Program-made: the position numbers and the translations under genes
NCBI GenBank assembly: GCA_963717635.1
Contig: OY970347.1
Location: forward strand, 2,467,848 to 2,531,847
DNA from: JALZKA01 sp963717635
GTDB lineage: Bacteria > Actinomycetota > Thermoleophilia > Solirubrobacterales > 70-9
Reading direction: 5' to 3'
DNA length: 64,000 bases
In this document: piece after piece, positions 1 to 7,708 of the stretch
Position numbering within the stretch: position 1 is the first letter of the stretch
Layout of the letters: the number at the start of each line of letters is the position of its first letter
Notes under the pieces: generated by a model
Databases searched by the model: none
What the model was told of the DNA's origin: nothing
The model's input: only the letters and a program-made list of their open reading frames with translations

Positions 1-252
1 CTCGGCGAGGCCTTCGACCTTCGGTTTGAGGAGGGAGACGTCCCGCAGACCGGCTCGTCGGGCGAGGACGTCTGGGAGCTGTTCTCAACGTCCTACGGTC
101 CGACCAAGACACTGGCGGAATCGCTCGACGACGAGAAGCGCGAATCGCTCAAGCGCGACTGGGTCGAGTTCTTCGACGGCTTTCGCCAGGACGACGGAAC
201 GATCAGCCAGCCGCGCCCGTACCTGCTGGTGCTGGGCACGCGCAACGGGTAG
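1..252 (+). CDS. C-terminal part of a probable SAM-dependent methyltransferase (5' end outside window)
   Basis: The frame is open from base 1 and encodes the last 83 residues of a protein ending at TAG 250-252. The visible part is acidic (EEGDVP, GEDVWELFSTSYGP) and ends with a hydrophobic strand, PYLLVLGTRNG. A Trp-Glu-Leu-Phe segment followed by a helix and a final beta-strand is typical of the C-terminal end of class I methyltransferases of the UbiE/Methyltransf_25 type. The SAM-binding motif would lie upstream and is not visible. It converges with the HD-domain gene, 5 nt away. The family call is an inference from a fragment. Confidence 0.5.
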   Translation, partial: LGEAFDLRFEEGDVPQTGSSGEDVWELFSTSYGPTKTLAESLDDEKRESLKRDWVEFFDGFRQDDGTISQPRPYLLVLGTRNG

Positions 253-257
253 CCGCC

Positions 258-1127
258 CTAGCCGCCAATCCGGAACTCGGTCAGCAGCCGCTTCTCGCTC
301 TCACCCGGGACCGAGGCGATCACCTCGACGTGGTCGGCCAGCGGCGTGCCGCGGAGCTTGGTCGCCAGCAGGTCGTCCACCTGAAAGACGCCAGCCGAGT
401 TGTTCATCTCGATCTCGATCCGCACCGCCCGCTCGTTGCCGGCCTTGATGTCGATCGAGTCGATGGCGGCGGCCGAGATCGCGTGGATGCCGACCTGGCC
501 GGCCTCCACCGGCAGCCGTGAGCGCCCATGGGCCATGTCGAGCGCGTCCGCGACACGCACGACCCCGGCCTCGACGGTGTACGGCTCACCGCGGCGGCGG
601 TGCCCGATGATCGCGTGCAGCGACTCGGCGACGACCACCACCCGCTCGGGGTCCTTGTAGATGTCAGCCAGGAGCCCGCGCAGCTTGCGCTCGGCCAGGA
701 ACAGGCTGAACGCCTCGTGGTCGGCGCGATGGATGGACATCCCCACGTCGTGGAGCAACGCTCCGGCGGCGACGACGACCTCGGCATCGCGATCGCGCAT
801 CGCGTGGTCGGCGACCATCGCGGGCTGCACCCCGGCCTTGACCAGCAGCCGCAAGAGGCGCAGGGCGATGTTCAAGACGATCTGGACGTGCACCCACGAG
901 TGGTCGGACATGCCGAGCCGCTCGGAATTGACCTGGGCCATGTGCCACCAGCCCCGCACCTCGGGGTCGGCGTTGATTCCCTCGAGGAGCGCCTCGAGCC
1001 GGCGGTTGCCCCGGGTTGGCGCCTTGACGTGAGCGGGCTCGATCGCCTCAGCCGGTGCGAGCCCGCGCTGGCCGGGCCCGCTCGGCTCGCCGACCGGCTC
1101 CTCGATCTCGCCGTGTTCGTCGGCCAT
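258..1127 (-). CDS. HD-domain metal-dependent phosphohydrolase
   Basis: 289 aa, no signal peptide or membrane segment. The HD signature is complete: His in DHSWVHVQ (about residue 80), the paired HD in LLHDVGMSIHR (about 126-127), a later His in ESLHAIIGHRR (about 171-176) and an Asp in VADALDMAHGRS (about 197). These residues bind the divalent metal pair in HD phosphohydrolases, which cut nucleotide or phosphodiester substrates. The substrate cannot be read from the sequence. Residues 1-45 are a low-complexity acidic/Pro tail. The gene is divergent from the enoyl-CoA hydratase gene, with 35 bp between starts. Confidence 0.8.
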   Translation of the reverse strand: MADEHGEIEEPVGEPSGPGQRGLAPAEAIEPAHVKAPTRGNRRLEALLEGINADPEVRGWWHMAQVNSERLGMSDHSWVHVQIVLNIALRLLRLLVKAGVQPAMVADHAMRDRDAEVVVAAGALLHDVGMSIHRADHEAFSLFLAERKLRGLLADIYKDPERVVVVAESLHAIIGHRRRGEPYTVEAGVVRVADALDMAHGRSRLPVEAGQVGIHAISAAAIDSIDIKAGNERAVRIEIEMNNSAGVFQVDDLLATKLRGTPLADHVEVIASVPGESEKRLLTEFRIGG

Positions 1128-1148
1128 GCGGGCAGTCTCGCACCGTCG

Positions 1149-1154
1149 TAGGAT
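1149..1154 (+). promoter_or_regulatory. -10-like hexamer, leaderless start
   Basis: TAGGAT, 8 nt before the GTG of the enoyl-CoA hydratase-like gene. Confidence 0.5.
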
Positions 1155-1162
1155 CCTCGACC

Positions 1163-1897
1163 GTGCCGGGTCTGCTTTCGATCGAGCATTCGGGCGACGT
1201 CGCGGTCGTCACGCTGCGGCGGCCCGAGAAGCGCAACGCCCTGTCCATCGACCTCCGGGTCGAGCTGGCGGACGCGTTCTCGCACCTTTCCGAGAACGAG
1301 GACGTTGGCTGTGTGGTGCTGACTGGCGCCGGCGCCGCGTTCTGCTCGGGGATGGACACCGACCAGTTCGGCGGCAGCCTGGAGAACCGCAGGCGCCTGG
1401 TAGAGACCTCGACCCTGGCCTTCGAGGCGGTCGGGGACTGCATCCGGCCCGTGATCGCAGCGGTGAACGGGCCCGCGCTGGCCGGCGGCTTCGCGCTGTC
1501 GCTGCTCTGTGACCTGCGCGTCGCACACGACTCGGCTCTCTTCGGCTATCCCGAGCTGCCGCGCGGGATCCCGCCCAGTTACGCCGCCGCACGAGCGGTG
1601 CTGCCTGCGACCGTCGCCCAGGAGCTCTGCCTGACCGGCCGGACCGTGCGCGCCCGCGAGGCCCAGCGGATGGGAATCGTGCGCGAGGTGGTGGCGGGCG
1701 ACGTAGTCGCGCGAGCCAACAAGCTCGCGACGAAGATTGCTGGGATGCCACGCCGCGCGATCCTGGAGACCAAGCGGCGCACGCTGCTCGAACGCAAGCA
1801 CCTATGGGGGTTCCTGTTCGAGGAGGAGTACCGCGTGTTCCGCCGCGCCCTGCTAGGCGAGGACTCGGACGGCGAGTCGAACGGGGAAGCTGCCTAA
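1163..1897 (+). CDS. Enoyl-CoA hydratase/isomerase (crotonase) family protein
   Basis: 244 aa, close to the crotonase norm. The GTG at 1163 is chosen because the conserved N-terminus (LLSIEHSGDVAVVTLRRPEKRNALS) begins right after it. Two oxyanion-hole segments are visible: GAGAAFCSGMD (about 52-62) and NGPALAGGFALSLLCDLR (about 99-116). In the active-site segment AHDSALFGYPELP, the first catalytic Glu of rat crotonase appears to be Asp while the second (PEL) is kept, so hydratase activity is likely but an isomerase or hydrolase role is possible. It probably acts on acyl-CoA esters in the cytoplasm. Its end overlaps the convergent SpoIIM-like gene by 4 bp. Confidence 0.85.
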   Translation: MPGLLSIEHSGDVAVVTLRRPEKRNALSIDLRVELADAFSHLSENEDVGCVVLTGAGAAFCSGMDTDQFGGSLENRRRLVETSTLAFEAVGDCIRPVIAAVNGPALAGGFALSLLCDLRVAHDSALFGYPELPRGIPPSYAAARAVLPATVAQELCLTGRTVRAREAQRMGIVREVVAGDVVARANKLATKIAGMPRRAILETKRRTLLERKHLWGFLFEEEYRVFRRALLGEDSDGESNGEAA

Positions 1898-2505
1898 GCG
1901 AACGTCGCCGCGAGCAGGTTGTGCCACTCCCCGCGGCGGCTGGCCATCGTCCATGCCGCGAGCGGCAGGAACACCGCCGTCAGCTCGAGCATCGCATGCG
2001 GGAAAACGGTCAGGATCAGCAGCGCCGGCGAGATCTGGAACTGCTCGGCGAGCTGGGCGCCGGTGGAGCCGAGGACGTACGACTGGGTGACGAGCGAGAA
2101 GCAGGTGACCGCGACGACCCAGGCGAACGCCAGCGGCCGGGCCTTCTCGTGGATCCAGCGGTTCCAGCCGGTCATCTGGCTCGCCTGGATGGGCAGCGAG
2201 CTGCCGGCGATGAATCCGGCGACGCAGGCAACCGCGTGCAGGGCGAGCACCAGGCCGTTGCGAATCATGACCTCGGTGACGTTCTCGAGGTCGGCTCCGG
2301 AGGCCACGCCCGGGATGTGAAGGGGAGTGACGTCAGGCTGGACGAGCGAAGCGACCGCGAGAACCGCCAGCAACAGGCCCGCTGCGAACCCGAGCCCGCC
2401 GAAGATCCACGGCCGCAGCACGGCCGTTGGCTCCTGGTTCCAGCGCTCGAGGGCGCCTCTCGTATGCCGCATGCCCTGCGCCAGGGCCAGCTCCGAAACG
2501 CTCAC
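1894..2505 (-). CDS. SpoIIM-like (stage II sporulation protein M family) membrane protein
   Basis: 203 aa integral membrane protein with about five hydrophobic segments (about residues 31-55, 83-105, 123-145, 155-172, 178-195). The segment FPHAMLELTAVFLPLAAW near the C-terminus matches the conserved P-H-x-x-x-E-L motif of the SpoIIM/DUF95 family. In Bacillus SpoIIM belongs to the engulfment DMP complex; in non-sporulating actinobacteria the function is unknown. A stem-loop at 2511-2530 separates it from the upstream Rpf-like gene, so it may have its own transcript. Confidence 0.7.
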   Translation of the reverse strand: MSVSELALAQGMRHTRGALERWNQEPTAVLRPWIFGGLGFAAGLLLAVLAVASLVQPDVTPLHIPGVASGADLENVTEVMIRNGLVLALHAVACVAGFIAGSSLPIQASQMTGWNRWIHEKARPLAFAWVVAVTCFSLVTQSYVLGSTGAQLAEQFQISPALLILTVFPHAMLELTAVFLPLAAWTMASRRGEWHNLLAATFA

Positions 2506-2510
2506 CTAAC

Positions 2511-2530
2511 TCCCATCGGCAGCGATGGGA
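2511..2530 (-). terminator. Hairpin downstream of the Rpf-like gene
   Basis: TCCCATCG-GCAG-CGATGGGA, a perfect 8-bp stem with a 4-nt loop and no U-tract, 7 nt after the stop of the Rpf-like gene and just before the SpoIIM-like start. Confidence 0.5.
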
Positions 2531-2537
2531 TGGGTGC

Positions 2538-3035
2538 TTAAGCGCCGCAGACGGGCCAGGGCGACGAGCCGGCGCGGGAGTAGAGCAGCGCGGCGCGGTA
2601 GTCCTGCTCGGCCTCCGAGGCCTCGGCGGGATTGCCGCTGCCTCCGACCGAGGCCCAGGTGCCCGGGTCGAACTGATACTTGCCGTAGTAGCCCGCGGCG
2701 TTGACCGCGGTCGGGTCGCCGCCGGACTCGCAGGCGGCGATCGAGTTCAGCGTCGCCAGCGATACGCCCTTGATGCTGCCGCCCTCCGACGCGAACGCCT
2801 GCTCGCGCTGCTGCTCGACATGCTTCTTGCGCGCGGCCTGGATCCGATCGCGAAGCCGCAGGGCTGCGGCCTCCAGCGAGCGCTTGGAGCCGGGCGCGGG
2901 CCGCTTGATCAACTCTTGCCGGTCAGCCTGGCGGGTCGGGGCGTTCGGTCCCGCGGGGGACGCGGCCTGGGCCACCGTCGCGGCGCTGAATGCCACGAGG
3001 ACCGCGATCATTGCGATGTTGCGTTTGCCGCACAC
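2538..3035 (-). CDS. Secreted Rpf-like transglycosylase (resuscitation-promoting-factor type domain)
   Basis: 165 aa from GTG 3035. This start gives a compact signal peptide: a basic CGKRN, a hydrophobic AMIAVLVAFSAATVAQA and likely cleavage after AQA. Longer frames up to 3107 would run through the CRP palindrome and are disfavoured; ATG 3011 is an alternative. The middle (about 40-95) is Arg/Gln-rich and helical. The C-terminal domain (about 95-165) has LNSIAACESGGDPTAVN, GYYGKYQFDPGTW and VGGSGNPAEA, the lysozyme-like Rpf fold, with Glu in ACESGG as the predicted catalytic residue. It should cleave peptidoglycan outside the cell during growth or resuscitation. It is divergent from the lipoate ligase gene. 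Confidence 0.85.
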   Translation of the reverse strand: MCGKRNIAMIAVLVAFSAATVAQAASPAGPNAPTRQADRQELIKRPAPGSKRSLEAAALRLRDRIQAARKKHVEQQREQAFASEGGSIKGVSLATLNSIAACESGGDPTAVNAAGYYGKYQFDPGTWASVGGSGNPAEASEAEQDYRAALLYSRAGSSPWPVCGA

Positions 3036-3062
3036 GGCGTGGGAGGCTTCCAGGAGGTGAGC

Positions 3063-3068
3063 AATATA
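3063..3068 (-). promoter_or_regulatory. -10-like hexamer for the Rpf-like gene
   Basis: TATATT on the minus strand, 2 bp from the edge of the CRP-type palindrome and 27 nt before the chosen GTG start. Confidence 0.45.
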
Positions 3069-3070
3069 TG

Positions 3071-3086
3071 TGTGACTGCGGTCACA
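3071..3086. promoter_or_regulatory. CRP/GlxR-type operator between the Rpf-like and lipoate ligase genes
   Basis: TGTGACTGCGGTCACA is a perfect TGTGA-N6-TCACA palindrome, the consensus bound by actinobacterial cAMP receptor proteins (Rv3676 in M. tuberculosis, GlxR in corynebacteria), both known to control rpf genes. It lies between a minus-strand TATATT (3063-3068) and a plus-strand CATAAT (3089-3094), 2 bp from each, so a bound protein would cover both core promoters. Regulation is inferred. Confidence 0.7.
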
Positions 3087-3110
3087 TTCATAATGTTTCA
3101 CTAACAAACC

Positions 3111-3863
3111 ATGCCTCGCCTCAACCTGATCCGCCAGCCCCGATCGGGGCGCCCGGCCTACGACACGGGTGTCTCACACGCGGTGTTGCGGCGAATCGCC
3201 GCCGGCGAGCTCGGGGCGACGCTCCGCCTCCGGAGCGCCGAGCCCGTCCTGGCGTTCGGCAAGCAGGACGCCTTGAGCCCGGGCTTCGAGCGCGCGGTCG
3301 CGGCCGCGCGGGCGGCCGGGTTCGCCCCCGTTGTGCGCCTCGCCGGAGGGCGGGCGGCCGTCTTCCACGAGGGCGCGATCGCGTTCGCCCACGCGACGCC
3401 GGAGCGCCGGCCGACCGAGGGGACGCGCCGACGCTTCTCGGAAACCGGCGAGTGGCTGGTCGCCGCGCTGGGGCGGTTCGGGATCGACGCCAGGGTCGGG
3501 GGACTCCCGGGCGAGTACTGCCCCGGCGAGTTCAGCGTCAACGCCGGCGGCAGGATCAAGGTCGCGGGTGTGGGCCAGCGGCTGATCTCCGGCGCCGCAC
3601 ATGTGGGCGGCGTCGTGGTTGTGCGCGACACGGCGAGCCTGCGCGATGTCCTGATCCCGGTCTATGAAGCCCTGGAGCTCGACTGGGACCCGGAGACCGC
3701 GGGCAGCCTCGAGGACGAGGTGCCGGGGATCACGGTCGGGCAGGTGGCCGAAGCGATCACGGCCGAGTTGAGTGAGCGCTACGAACTGATCGAGACCGAG
3801 TTCGACGCGGAAACCCTGGCGCTCGCGGAAACGCTCGCCGAGCAGCACGCGATCTCGCTCTGA
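3111..3863 (+). CDS. Lipoate-protein ligase A / octanoyltransferase family protein
   Basis: 250 aa of the BPL/LplA/LipB fold. Visible marks are RSAEPVLAFGKQDALSPG (about 41-58, the usual first strand and loop), VVRLAGGRAAVFHEGAIAFA (about 75-95, the R-x-x-G-G-x-x-x-x-H substrate loop) and NAGGRIKVAGVGQRLISGAAHVGGVV (about 141-167, with the Lys expected to bind the acyl-adenylate). It attaches lipoyl or octanoyl groups to carrier domains such as those of the E2 and E3 proteins at 21.4-24.4 kb. A CATAAT hexamer and the CRP palindrome lie upstream. No clear Shine-Dalgarno is present. Whether it is a ligase or a LipM-type transferase cannot be decided here. Confidence 0.8.
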   Translation: MPRLNLIRQPRSGRPAYDTGVSHAVLRRIAAGELGATLRLRSAEPVLAFGKQDALSPGFERAVAAARAAGFAPVVRLAGGRAAVFHEGAIAFAHATPERRPTEGTRRRFSETGEWLVAALGRFGIDARVGGLPGEYCPGEFSVNAGGRIKVAGVGQRLISGAAHVGGVVVVRDTASLRDVLIPVYEALELDWDPETAGSLEDEVPGITVGQVAEAITAELSERYELIETEFDAETLALAETLAEQHAISL

Positions 3864-3881
3864 GCCGCGACTTTACTTAAA

Positions 3882-3896
3882 TGAGAATGAGTCTTG
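3882..3896 (+). promoter_or_regulatory. Probable Fur/Zur box upstream of the metal importer operon
   Basis: TGAGAATGAGTCTTG matches the actinobacterial Zur consensus TGAAAATGATTTTCA at 10 of 15 positions and sits in an AT-rich island unlike the surrounding DNA. A -10-like TATATG follows at 3904-3909. The operon encodes a Fur-family regulator as its fourth gene, so autoregulation by zinc is the simplest reading. Confidence 0.55.
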
Positions 3897-3917
3897 TTAT
3901 TGCTATATGCTCGTGTC

Positions 3918-5603
3918 GTGCTCGAGTCGCTCGACCTCCCATTCGTCCAGCGTGGTCTTGCCGAGGTGGCGCTGCTCTCGGTCGGAGCGGGGCTGATCGG
4001 GACCTGGATCGTCCTGCGTGGCCTCGCGTTCCACTCGCACGCGGTCGGCACCGCTGCGTTCCCCGGCCTGGTCGTTGCTGAGGGCGTCGGCTTCGCCGCG
4101 GCGCTCGGCGCGCTGGGCGCCGCGGCGGTGTTCGCAGCGCTCGTGGGCATGTTCTCGCGGAGCCGGCCGGATGATCGCGGCTCCGAGGTGGCGTTGGTGC
4201 TGGTCGGGATGCTCGCCCTTGGAGTGATCCTTGCCAGCGACGTGTTCGCGTCCTCGGCCGCGCTCGACACGCTGCTCTTCGGAAGCCTGCTGCTGATCGA
4301 CGGTGGCGACCTGGCGCTTGCCGCGACCGTCTCCGCCGTGGCCCTGGTGGCCACGGTCGTCGCGGGCCGCCACTGGATCGCCCGGGGCTTCGACGGCGAG
4401 GGTGAGCGCCTCGACGGCTCGCGCTCCTCCTGGTTCGAGCCTGCCCTGCTGGGCCTAATTGCCCTGGCGACCGCGGCGGCGCTGACGGCGGTTGGCGCGC
4501 TGCTGGTCACGGCGCTGTTCGTCGTGCCGGCCGCGACCACGCGGCTGTGGACGACGCGGATGCGCTCGTGGCAGTTGGCGACGATCGGCCTGGTCGCCGC
4601 CGAGGGGATGGCGGGGGTGGTGCTGTCGGTCGAGCTCAATGCCCCACCCGGGGCGACCATCGCGGTCCTCGCCGGCGGGGTCTTCGCGGTGGCCGCGATC
4701 GCCGCCGCGATCGGGCGTGGCGGTGGCGGCCGGCCGTTGGCTCGCTGGGCGGTCGCTGGGGCTGCGATTCTGCTGATCTCCGGCTGCGGCCTCGACGACG
4801 CGGGCGAGGGCGGCAAGAGCGTCGTCGCGACAACTCCGCTCGTCGGCGACCTCGCCGAACAGGTCGGAGCCGGGGACGTCGAGGTGACGACCCTGCTCGC
4901 CGCCAACACAGACCCGCACGAGTACGAGCCGCGCCCCGACGACATCGGAGCGTTGGCGCAGGCCGACTTGGTGATCGCCAGCGGTGGCGATCTGGACGAG
5001 TGGGTCACCGACGCGATCGAGGACTCGGGCTCGGATGCCGAGCTCCTGGAGCTCGCCGGCGTGATCAGTCCGCCCGCTCTAGACGACGACCCGCATTGGT
5101 GGCACGACCCCCGCCGAGCGGGGTCGGCAGCGGCCGCGATCTCGGACGCGCTCGGCGCCCCGGCACGCAAGTTCCTGACCAAGATTCGCGCCGCGGAGGT
5201 CGCAATCAGGCGCTGCATCGACAGCGTGCCGCCGGCCGACCGCAAGCTGGTCACCGACCACGGCGCGTTCGCGTACCTCGCCGATCGCTACGACATCGAG
5301 ATCGTCGGCGCGGTGATCCCGGCGACGACGACGGAGGCACAGGCATCGGCCGGCGAGCTTGCGGACCTGCGCGAGACGATCGAGCGCGAGGACGTGAGCG
5401 CGGTCTTCCCCGAGGCCTCGGTCACCGCCGATCTCGCCCGGACGATCGCCGAGGAGACCGGCGCGACCGCGGAGTACGAGCTCTACGGCGACACGTTGGG
5501 ACCCGAGGGTTCGAGCGGCGCGACCTACCTGGAGATGATCCAGGCGAACGCCGACGCGCTGATCCGCGGCTTCACCGGCGGGGCACGGGGGTGCGAGGCG
5601 TGA
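3918..5603 (+). CDS. Fused metal ABC transporter permease and zinc-type substrate-binding protein
   Basis: About 561 aa. Residues ~1-275 are a ZnuB/MntB-type (ABC-3) permease with seven to eight hydrophobic segments (GTWIVLRGLAFHSHAVG, FGSLLLIDGGDL, GALLVTALFVVPAATTRLW). From ~290 on it is a ZnuA-like cluster A-I binding protein, with metal-ligand candidates in TDPHEYEPRP, DPHWWHDPRR, DHGAFAYL and FPEASV. The join is ARWAVAGAAILLISGC, itself a lipoprotein signal with its Cys at 4785-4787; an in-frame TTG at 4737 could start a free lipoprotein. GTG 3918 is chosen because it lies 8 nt after TATATG; TTG 3894 is the alternative and would lie in the Zur box. The end overlaps the ATPase start (GTGA). 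Confidence 0.8.
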   Translation: MLESLDLPFVQRGLAEVALLSVGAGLIGTWIVLRGLAFHSHAVGTAAFPGLVVAEGVGFAAALGALGAAAVFAALVGMFSRSRPDDRGSEVALVLVGMLALGVILASDVFASSAALDTLLFGSLLLIDGGDLALAATVSAVALVATVVAGRHWIARGFDGEGERLDGSRSSWFEPALLGLIALATAAALTAVGALLVTALFVVPAATTRLWTTRMRSWQLATIGLVAAEGMAGVVLSVELNAPPGATIAVLAGGVFAVAAIAAAIGRGGGGRPLARWAVAGAAILLISGCGLDDAGEGGKSVVATTPLVGDLAEQVGAGDVEVTTLLAANTDPHEYEPRPDDIGALAQADLVIASGGDLDEWVTDAIEDSGSDAELLELAGVISPPALDDDPHWWHDPRRAGSAAAAISDALGAPARKFLTKIRAAEVAIRRCIDSVPPADRKLVTDHGAFAYLADRYDIEIVGAVIPATTTEAQASAGELADLRETIEREDVSAVFPEASVTADLARTIAEETGATAEYELYGDTLGPEGSSGATYLEMIQANADALIRGFTGGARGCEA

Positions 5604-6373
5604 CCACGGCAACGCGAACCGTGATCGACTGCCGGGACCTGGTGGCCGGGTACGGCGGCCCGCCGGCCGTGGAGGGCGTCTCGTTCGCCGCCAAGGCGGG
5701 CGACCGGGTCGCGATCCTGGGGCCGAACGGCGGCGGCAAGACGAGCCTGTTCCGGGTACTGGCCGGCGAGCTCGAGCCCGCGGCCGGCGAGGCAATCGTC
5801 GAGGGCCGCTGCGGCTGGGTTCCGCAGACGGAGCGCTCGCGCCTGGACTTTCCCGTCTCGGCGCTCGACGTCGCGCTCATGGGATCGCTCGCGACCCTGC
5901 CCTGGTGGCGGCCGCCCGGCCGCCATCAGCGCCGCCGGGCGCTCGACGGCCTCGCCGAGGTCGGCATGGCGGACCTCGCGGACGCCACGTTCGGCACGCT
6001 CTCCGGCGGCCAGCGCCAGCGGGTGCTGATCGCTCGCGCCCTGGTCCAGGAGGCGGGACTCTTGCTGCTCGACGAGCCGTTCTCCGGGCTCGACTCGCGC
6101 TCGGCCGATCGCCTCCTGGTCTTGATCGACGAGCTCGCGAGCGTGGGCCGGACCATCCTGATCGCCACGCACGATCTCGAGCAGGCCCGCGCCTGGGACC
6201 TGGTGCTCTGCCTCAACCGGCGGCAGGTGGCGTTCGGCAATCCGTCCGAGACGCTCACCCGCGAGGTGCTCGAGGACACGTACGGCGGCGCGATCGTCGA
6301 GATTCCGGGGGGCGGCGGCAGCGGCGTCCTGCCCCCACACCACCACGACCACGAGCACCCGCACGATGGTTGA
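5600..6373 (+). CDS. Zinc/manganese ABC transporter ATP-binding protein
   Basis: 257 aa. Walker A GPNGGGKTS (about 41-49), Q-loop VPQTERSRLDF, signature LSGGQRQRVLIARAL, Walker B LLLLDEPFSGLD and switch His in ATHDLEQA are all present, as in ZnuC/MntB-type ATPases. GTG 5600 overlaps the preceding TGA (GTGA); GTG 5591 is an alternative. The C-terminus is His-rich (PPHHHDHEHPHDG), a likely metal-binding tail that fits zinc. It should power uptake through the fused permease and the permease at 6366, whose ATG lies 8 bp inside this gene's end. Confidence 0.9.
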   Translation: MTTATRTVIDCRDLVAGYGGPPAVEGVSFAAKAGDRVAILGPNGGGKTSLFRVLAGELEPAAGEAIVEGRCGWVPQTERSRLDFPVSALDVALMGSLATLPWWRPPGRHQRRRALDGLAEVGMADLADATFGTLSGGQRQRVLIARALVQEAGLLLLDEPFSGLDSRSADRLLVLIDELASVGRTILIATHDLEQARAWDLVLCLNRRQVAFGNPSETLTREVLEDTYGGAIVEIPGGGGSGVLPPHHHDHEHPHDG

Positions 6374-7241
6374 GCCGGCGAGCGTCGGCTCGTTCCTGTT
6401 CGATCCGATCTCGGATCCGCTCGTTCGCCGGGCCGCGATCGAGGTTGCGCTGATCGGCGTTGCCGGCGGTGCCCTCGGCTGCTGGATCGTGCATTACGGG
6501 CTCCCGTACGCAGCCGAATCGGTCGCGCACTGCATGCTGCCGGGGCTCGTCCTGGCGTCGCTCGCGGGCGCGCCGCTGATCATCGGGGGCGCCGCCGGGC
6601 TGCTCGCCGGGGTTGCGGCGATCGCTCTGGCGACGCGCGCGCCGGGCATCGGGCGCGACACCGCGATCGCCGTCGTGGTGACCACGATGTTCGGACTGGG
6701 CGCGCTGCTGGCGCTCTCGCCAGACACGCCGGCCAACCTTCAGGGCATCCTGTTCGGCGACGTTCTGGCCGTCTCCGACTCCGATCTCGCGATCGCCACC
6801 GGCCTCGTTGCGGCGACGCTGGCCGGGCTCGCGCTGCTGCACCCGCGGCTGCTCGCGGTCGGGTTCGACGCCTCCGGCGCACGGTCGATCGGGGTGAGAG
6901 CGGGCGCCGTCGAGGCCTCCCTGCTGGTCCTGCTTGCGGGCGCGGTGCTGGTCGCGGTTCAGGGCCTGGGGAACCTGCTCGCCGTGGCGGCACTGGTCGG
7001 TCCGGCGGCGGTGGCCAGGCTGCTGGCGAGCCGGATGGCCCCGATGATGTTCGTCGCGGTCGGGCTCGCGATCGCGAGCGGGCTCGCCGGCCTCTACGTC
7101 TCGTACCACCTGGAGCTGGCCGCCGGCGCCTCGATCGCGGCTGCGACCGTCGTCGTCTCGGTCGCCGCGATCGCAACGCGGCCGCTGCTCGACCGGGGCC
7201 GGAAGCGTCCGCACCTGACGCCTACGATCGCGGCGAGTTGA
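6366..7241 (+). CDS. Metal ABC transporter permease (ABC-3 family)
   Basis: 291 aa with about eight hydrophobic segments and the family marks GCWIVHYGLPYAAESVAH (about 39-56), LQGILFGDVLAVSDSDL (about 124-140) and GLGNLLAVAALVGPAAVARLL (about 200-220). It resembles the fused permease at 3918-5603, so the membrane part of this importer is probably a heterodimer. The start overlaps the end of the ATPase gene by 8 bp and its TGA overlaps the TTG start of the Fur-family gene (TTGA), showing tight translational coupling through the operon. Confidence 0.9.
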   Translation: MVEPASVGSFLFDPISDPLVRRAAIEVALIGVAGGALGCWIVHYGLPYAAESVAHCMLPGLVLASLAGAPLIIGGAAGLLAGVAAIALATRAPGIGRDTAIAVVVTTMFGLGALLALSPDTPANLQGILFGDVLAVSDSDLAIATGLVAATLAGLALLHPRLLAVGFDASGARSIGVRAGAVEASLLVLLAGAVLVAVQGLGNLLAVAALVGPAAVARLLASRMAPMMFVAVGLAIASGLAGLYVSYHLELAAGASIAAATVVVSVAAIATRPLLDRGRKRPHLTPTIAAS

Positions 7242-7708
7242 GCCCTCGCGGCCACAGCCACGCAGACCGGGGCACGGGCACCCGCGAGTGGGCTGCGCAC
7301 GCGCTCGAACAGCTCGAGACCGCCGGCTTTCGCCGCGGCGGGGCGCGCCGCGCCGTGATCGAGGTGCTGGCGGCCGAGTCGTGCGCGCTCTCGGCGCTCG
7401 ACATCGACGAGCGGCTGCGCGGGACCGGGCGCCCGGTCGGCCGTGCCAGCGTCTACCGCGCGCTCGAGCAGCTGACCGACCTCGACCTGATCCATAGGCT
7501 CGACCTCGGCTCGGAGACCGCTCGCTACGAGCGCACGGACCCCGGCGGCGACCACCACCATCACATGGTCTGCGACCGGTGCGGCAAGGTGCTGCCCTTC
7601 GAGGACGCGGGCCTCGAGCGCGCGGTCGGCAAGGTGACGGGTGGCGCGGGCTTCGAGGTCCGCGATCACGAGATCGTCCTGCACGGCGCCTGCGACGCCT
7701 GCCGCTGA
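7238..7708 (+). CDS. Fur-family transcriptional regulator, probably Zur
   Basis: 156 aa. The winged helix (about 20-90) includes RAVIEVLAAE and GRASVYRALEQLTDLDLIHRLDLGSETARYE, the Fur recognition region. The metal region has HHHHMVCDRCGKVLPFED (His cluster plus C-x2-C) and a second C-x2-C at the C-terminus (GACDACR), which normally hold structural zinc. Position inside a ZnuABC-like operon behind a Zur-like box argues for Zur rather than Fur or PerR. The TTG start overlaps the previous stop and the TGA overlaps the next ATG (TGATG). The N-terminus carries about 25 extra residues. Confidence 0.85.
   Translation: MSPRGHSHADRGTGTREWAAHALEQLETAGFRRGGARRAVIEVLAAESCALSALDIDERLRGTGRPVGRASVYRALEQLTDLDLIHRLDLGSETARYERTDPGGDHHHHMVCDRCGKVLPFEDAGLERAVGKVTGGAGFEVRDHEIVLHGACDACR

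Noticed and set aside
2538..3107. Longer Rpf-like start at TTG 3107
   Set aside because: It would place the CRP palindrome and a -10 box inside the coding region and add a non-signal stretch before the signal peptide.
6330..6370. His-rich tail of the ABC ATPase as an artefact or tag
   Set aside because: It is encoded in the natural overlap with the next gene, and His-rich tails are common in zinc transport proteins.
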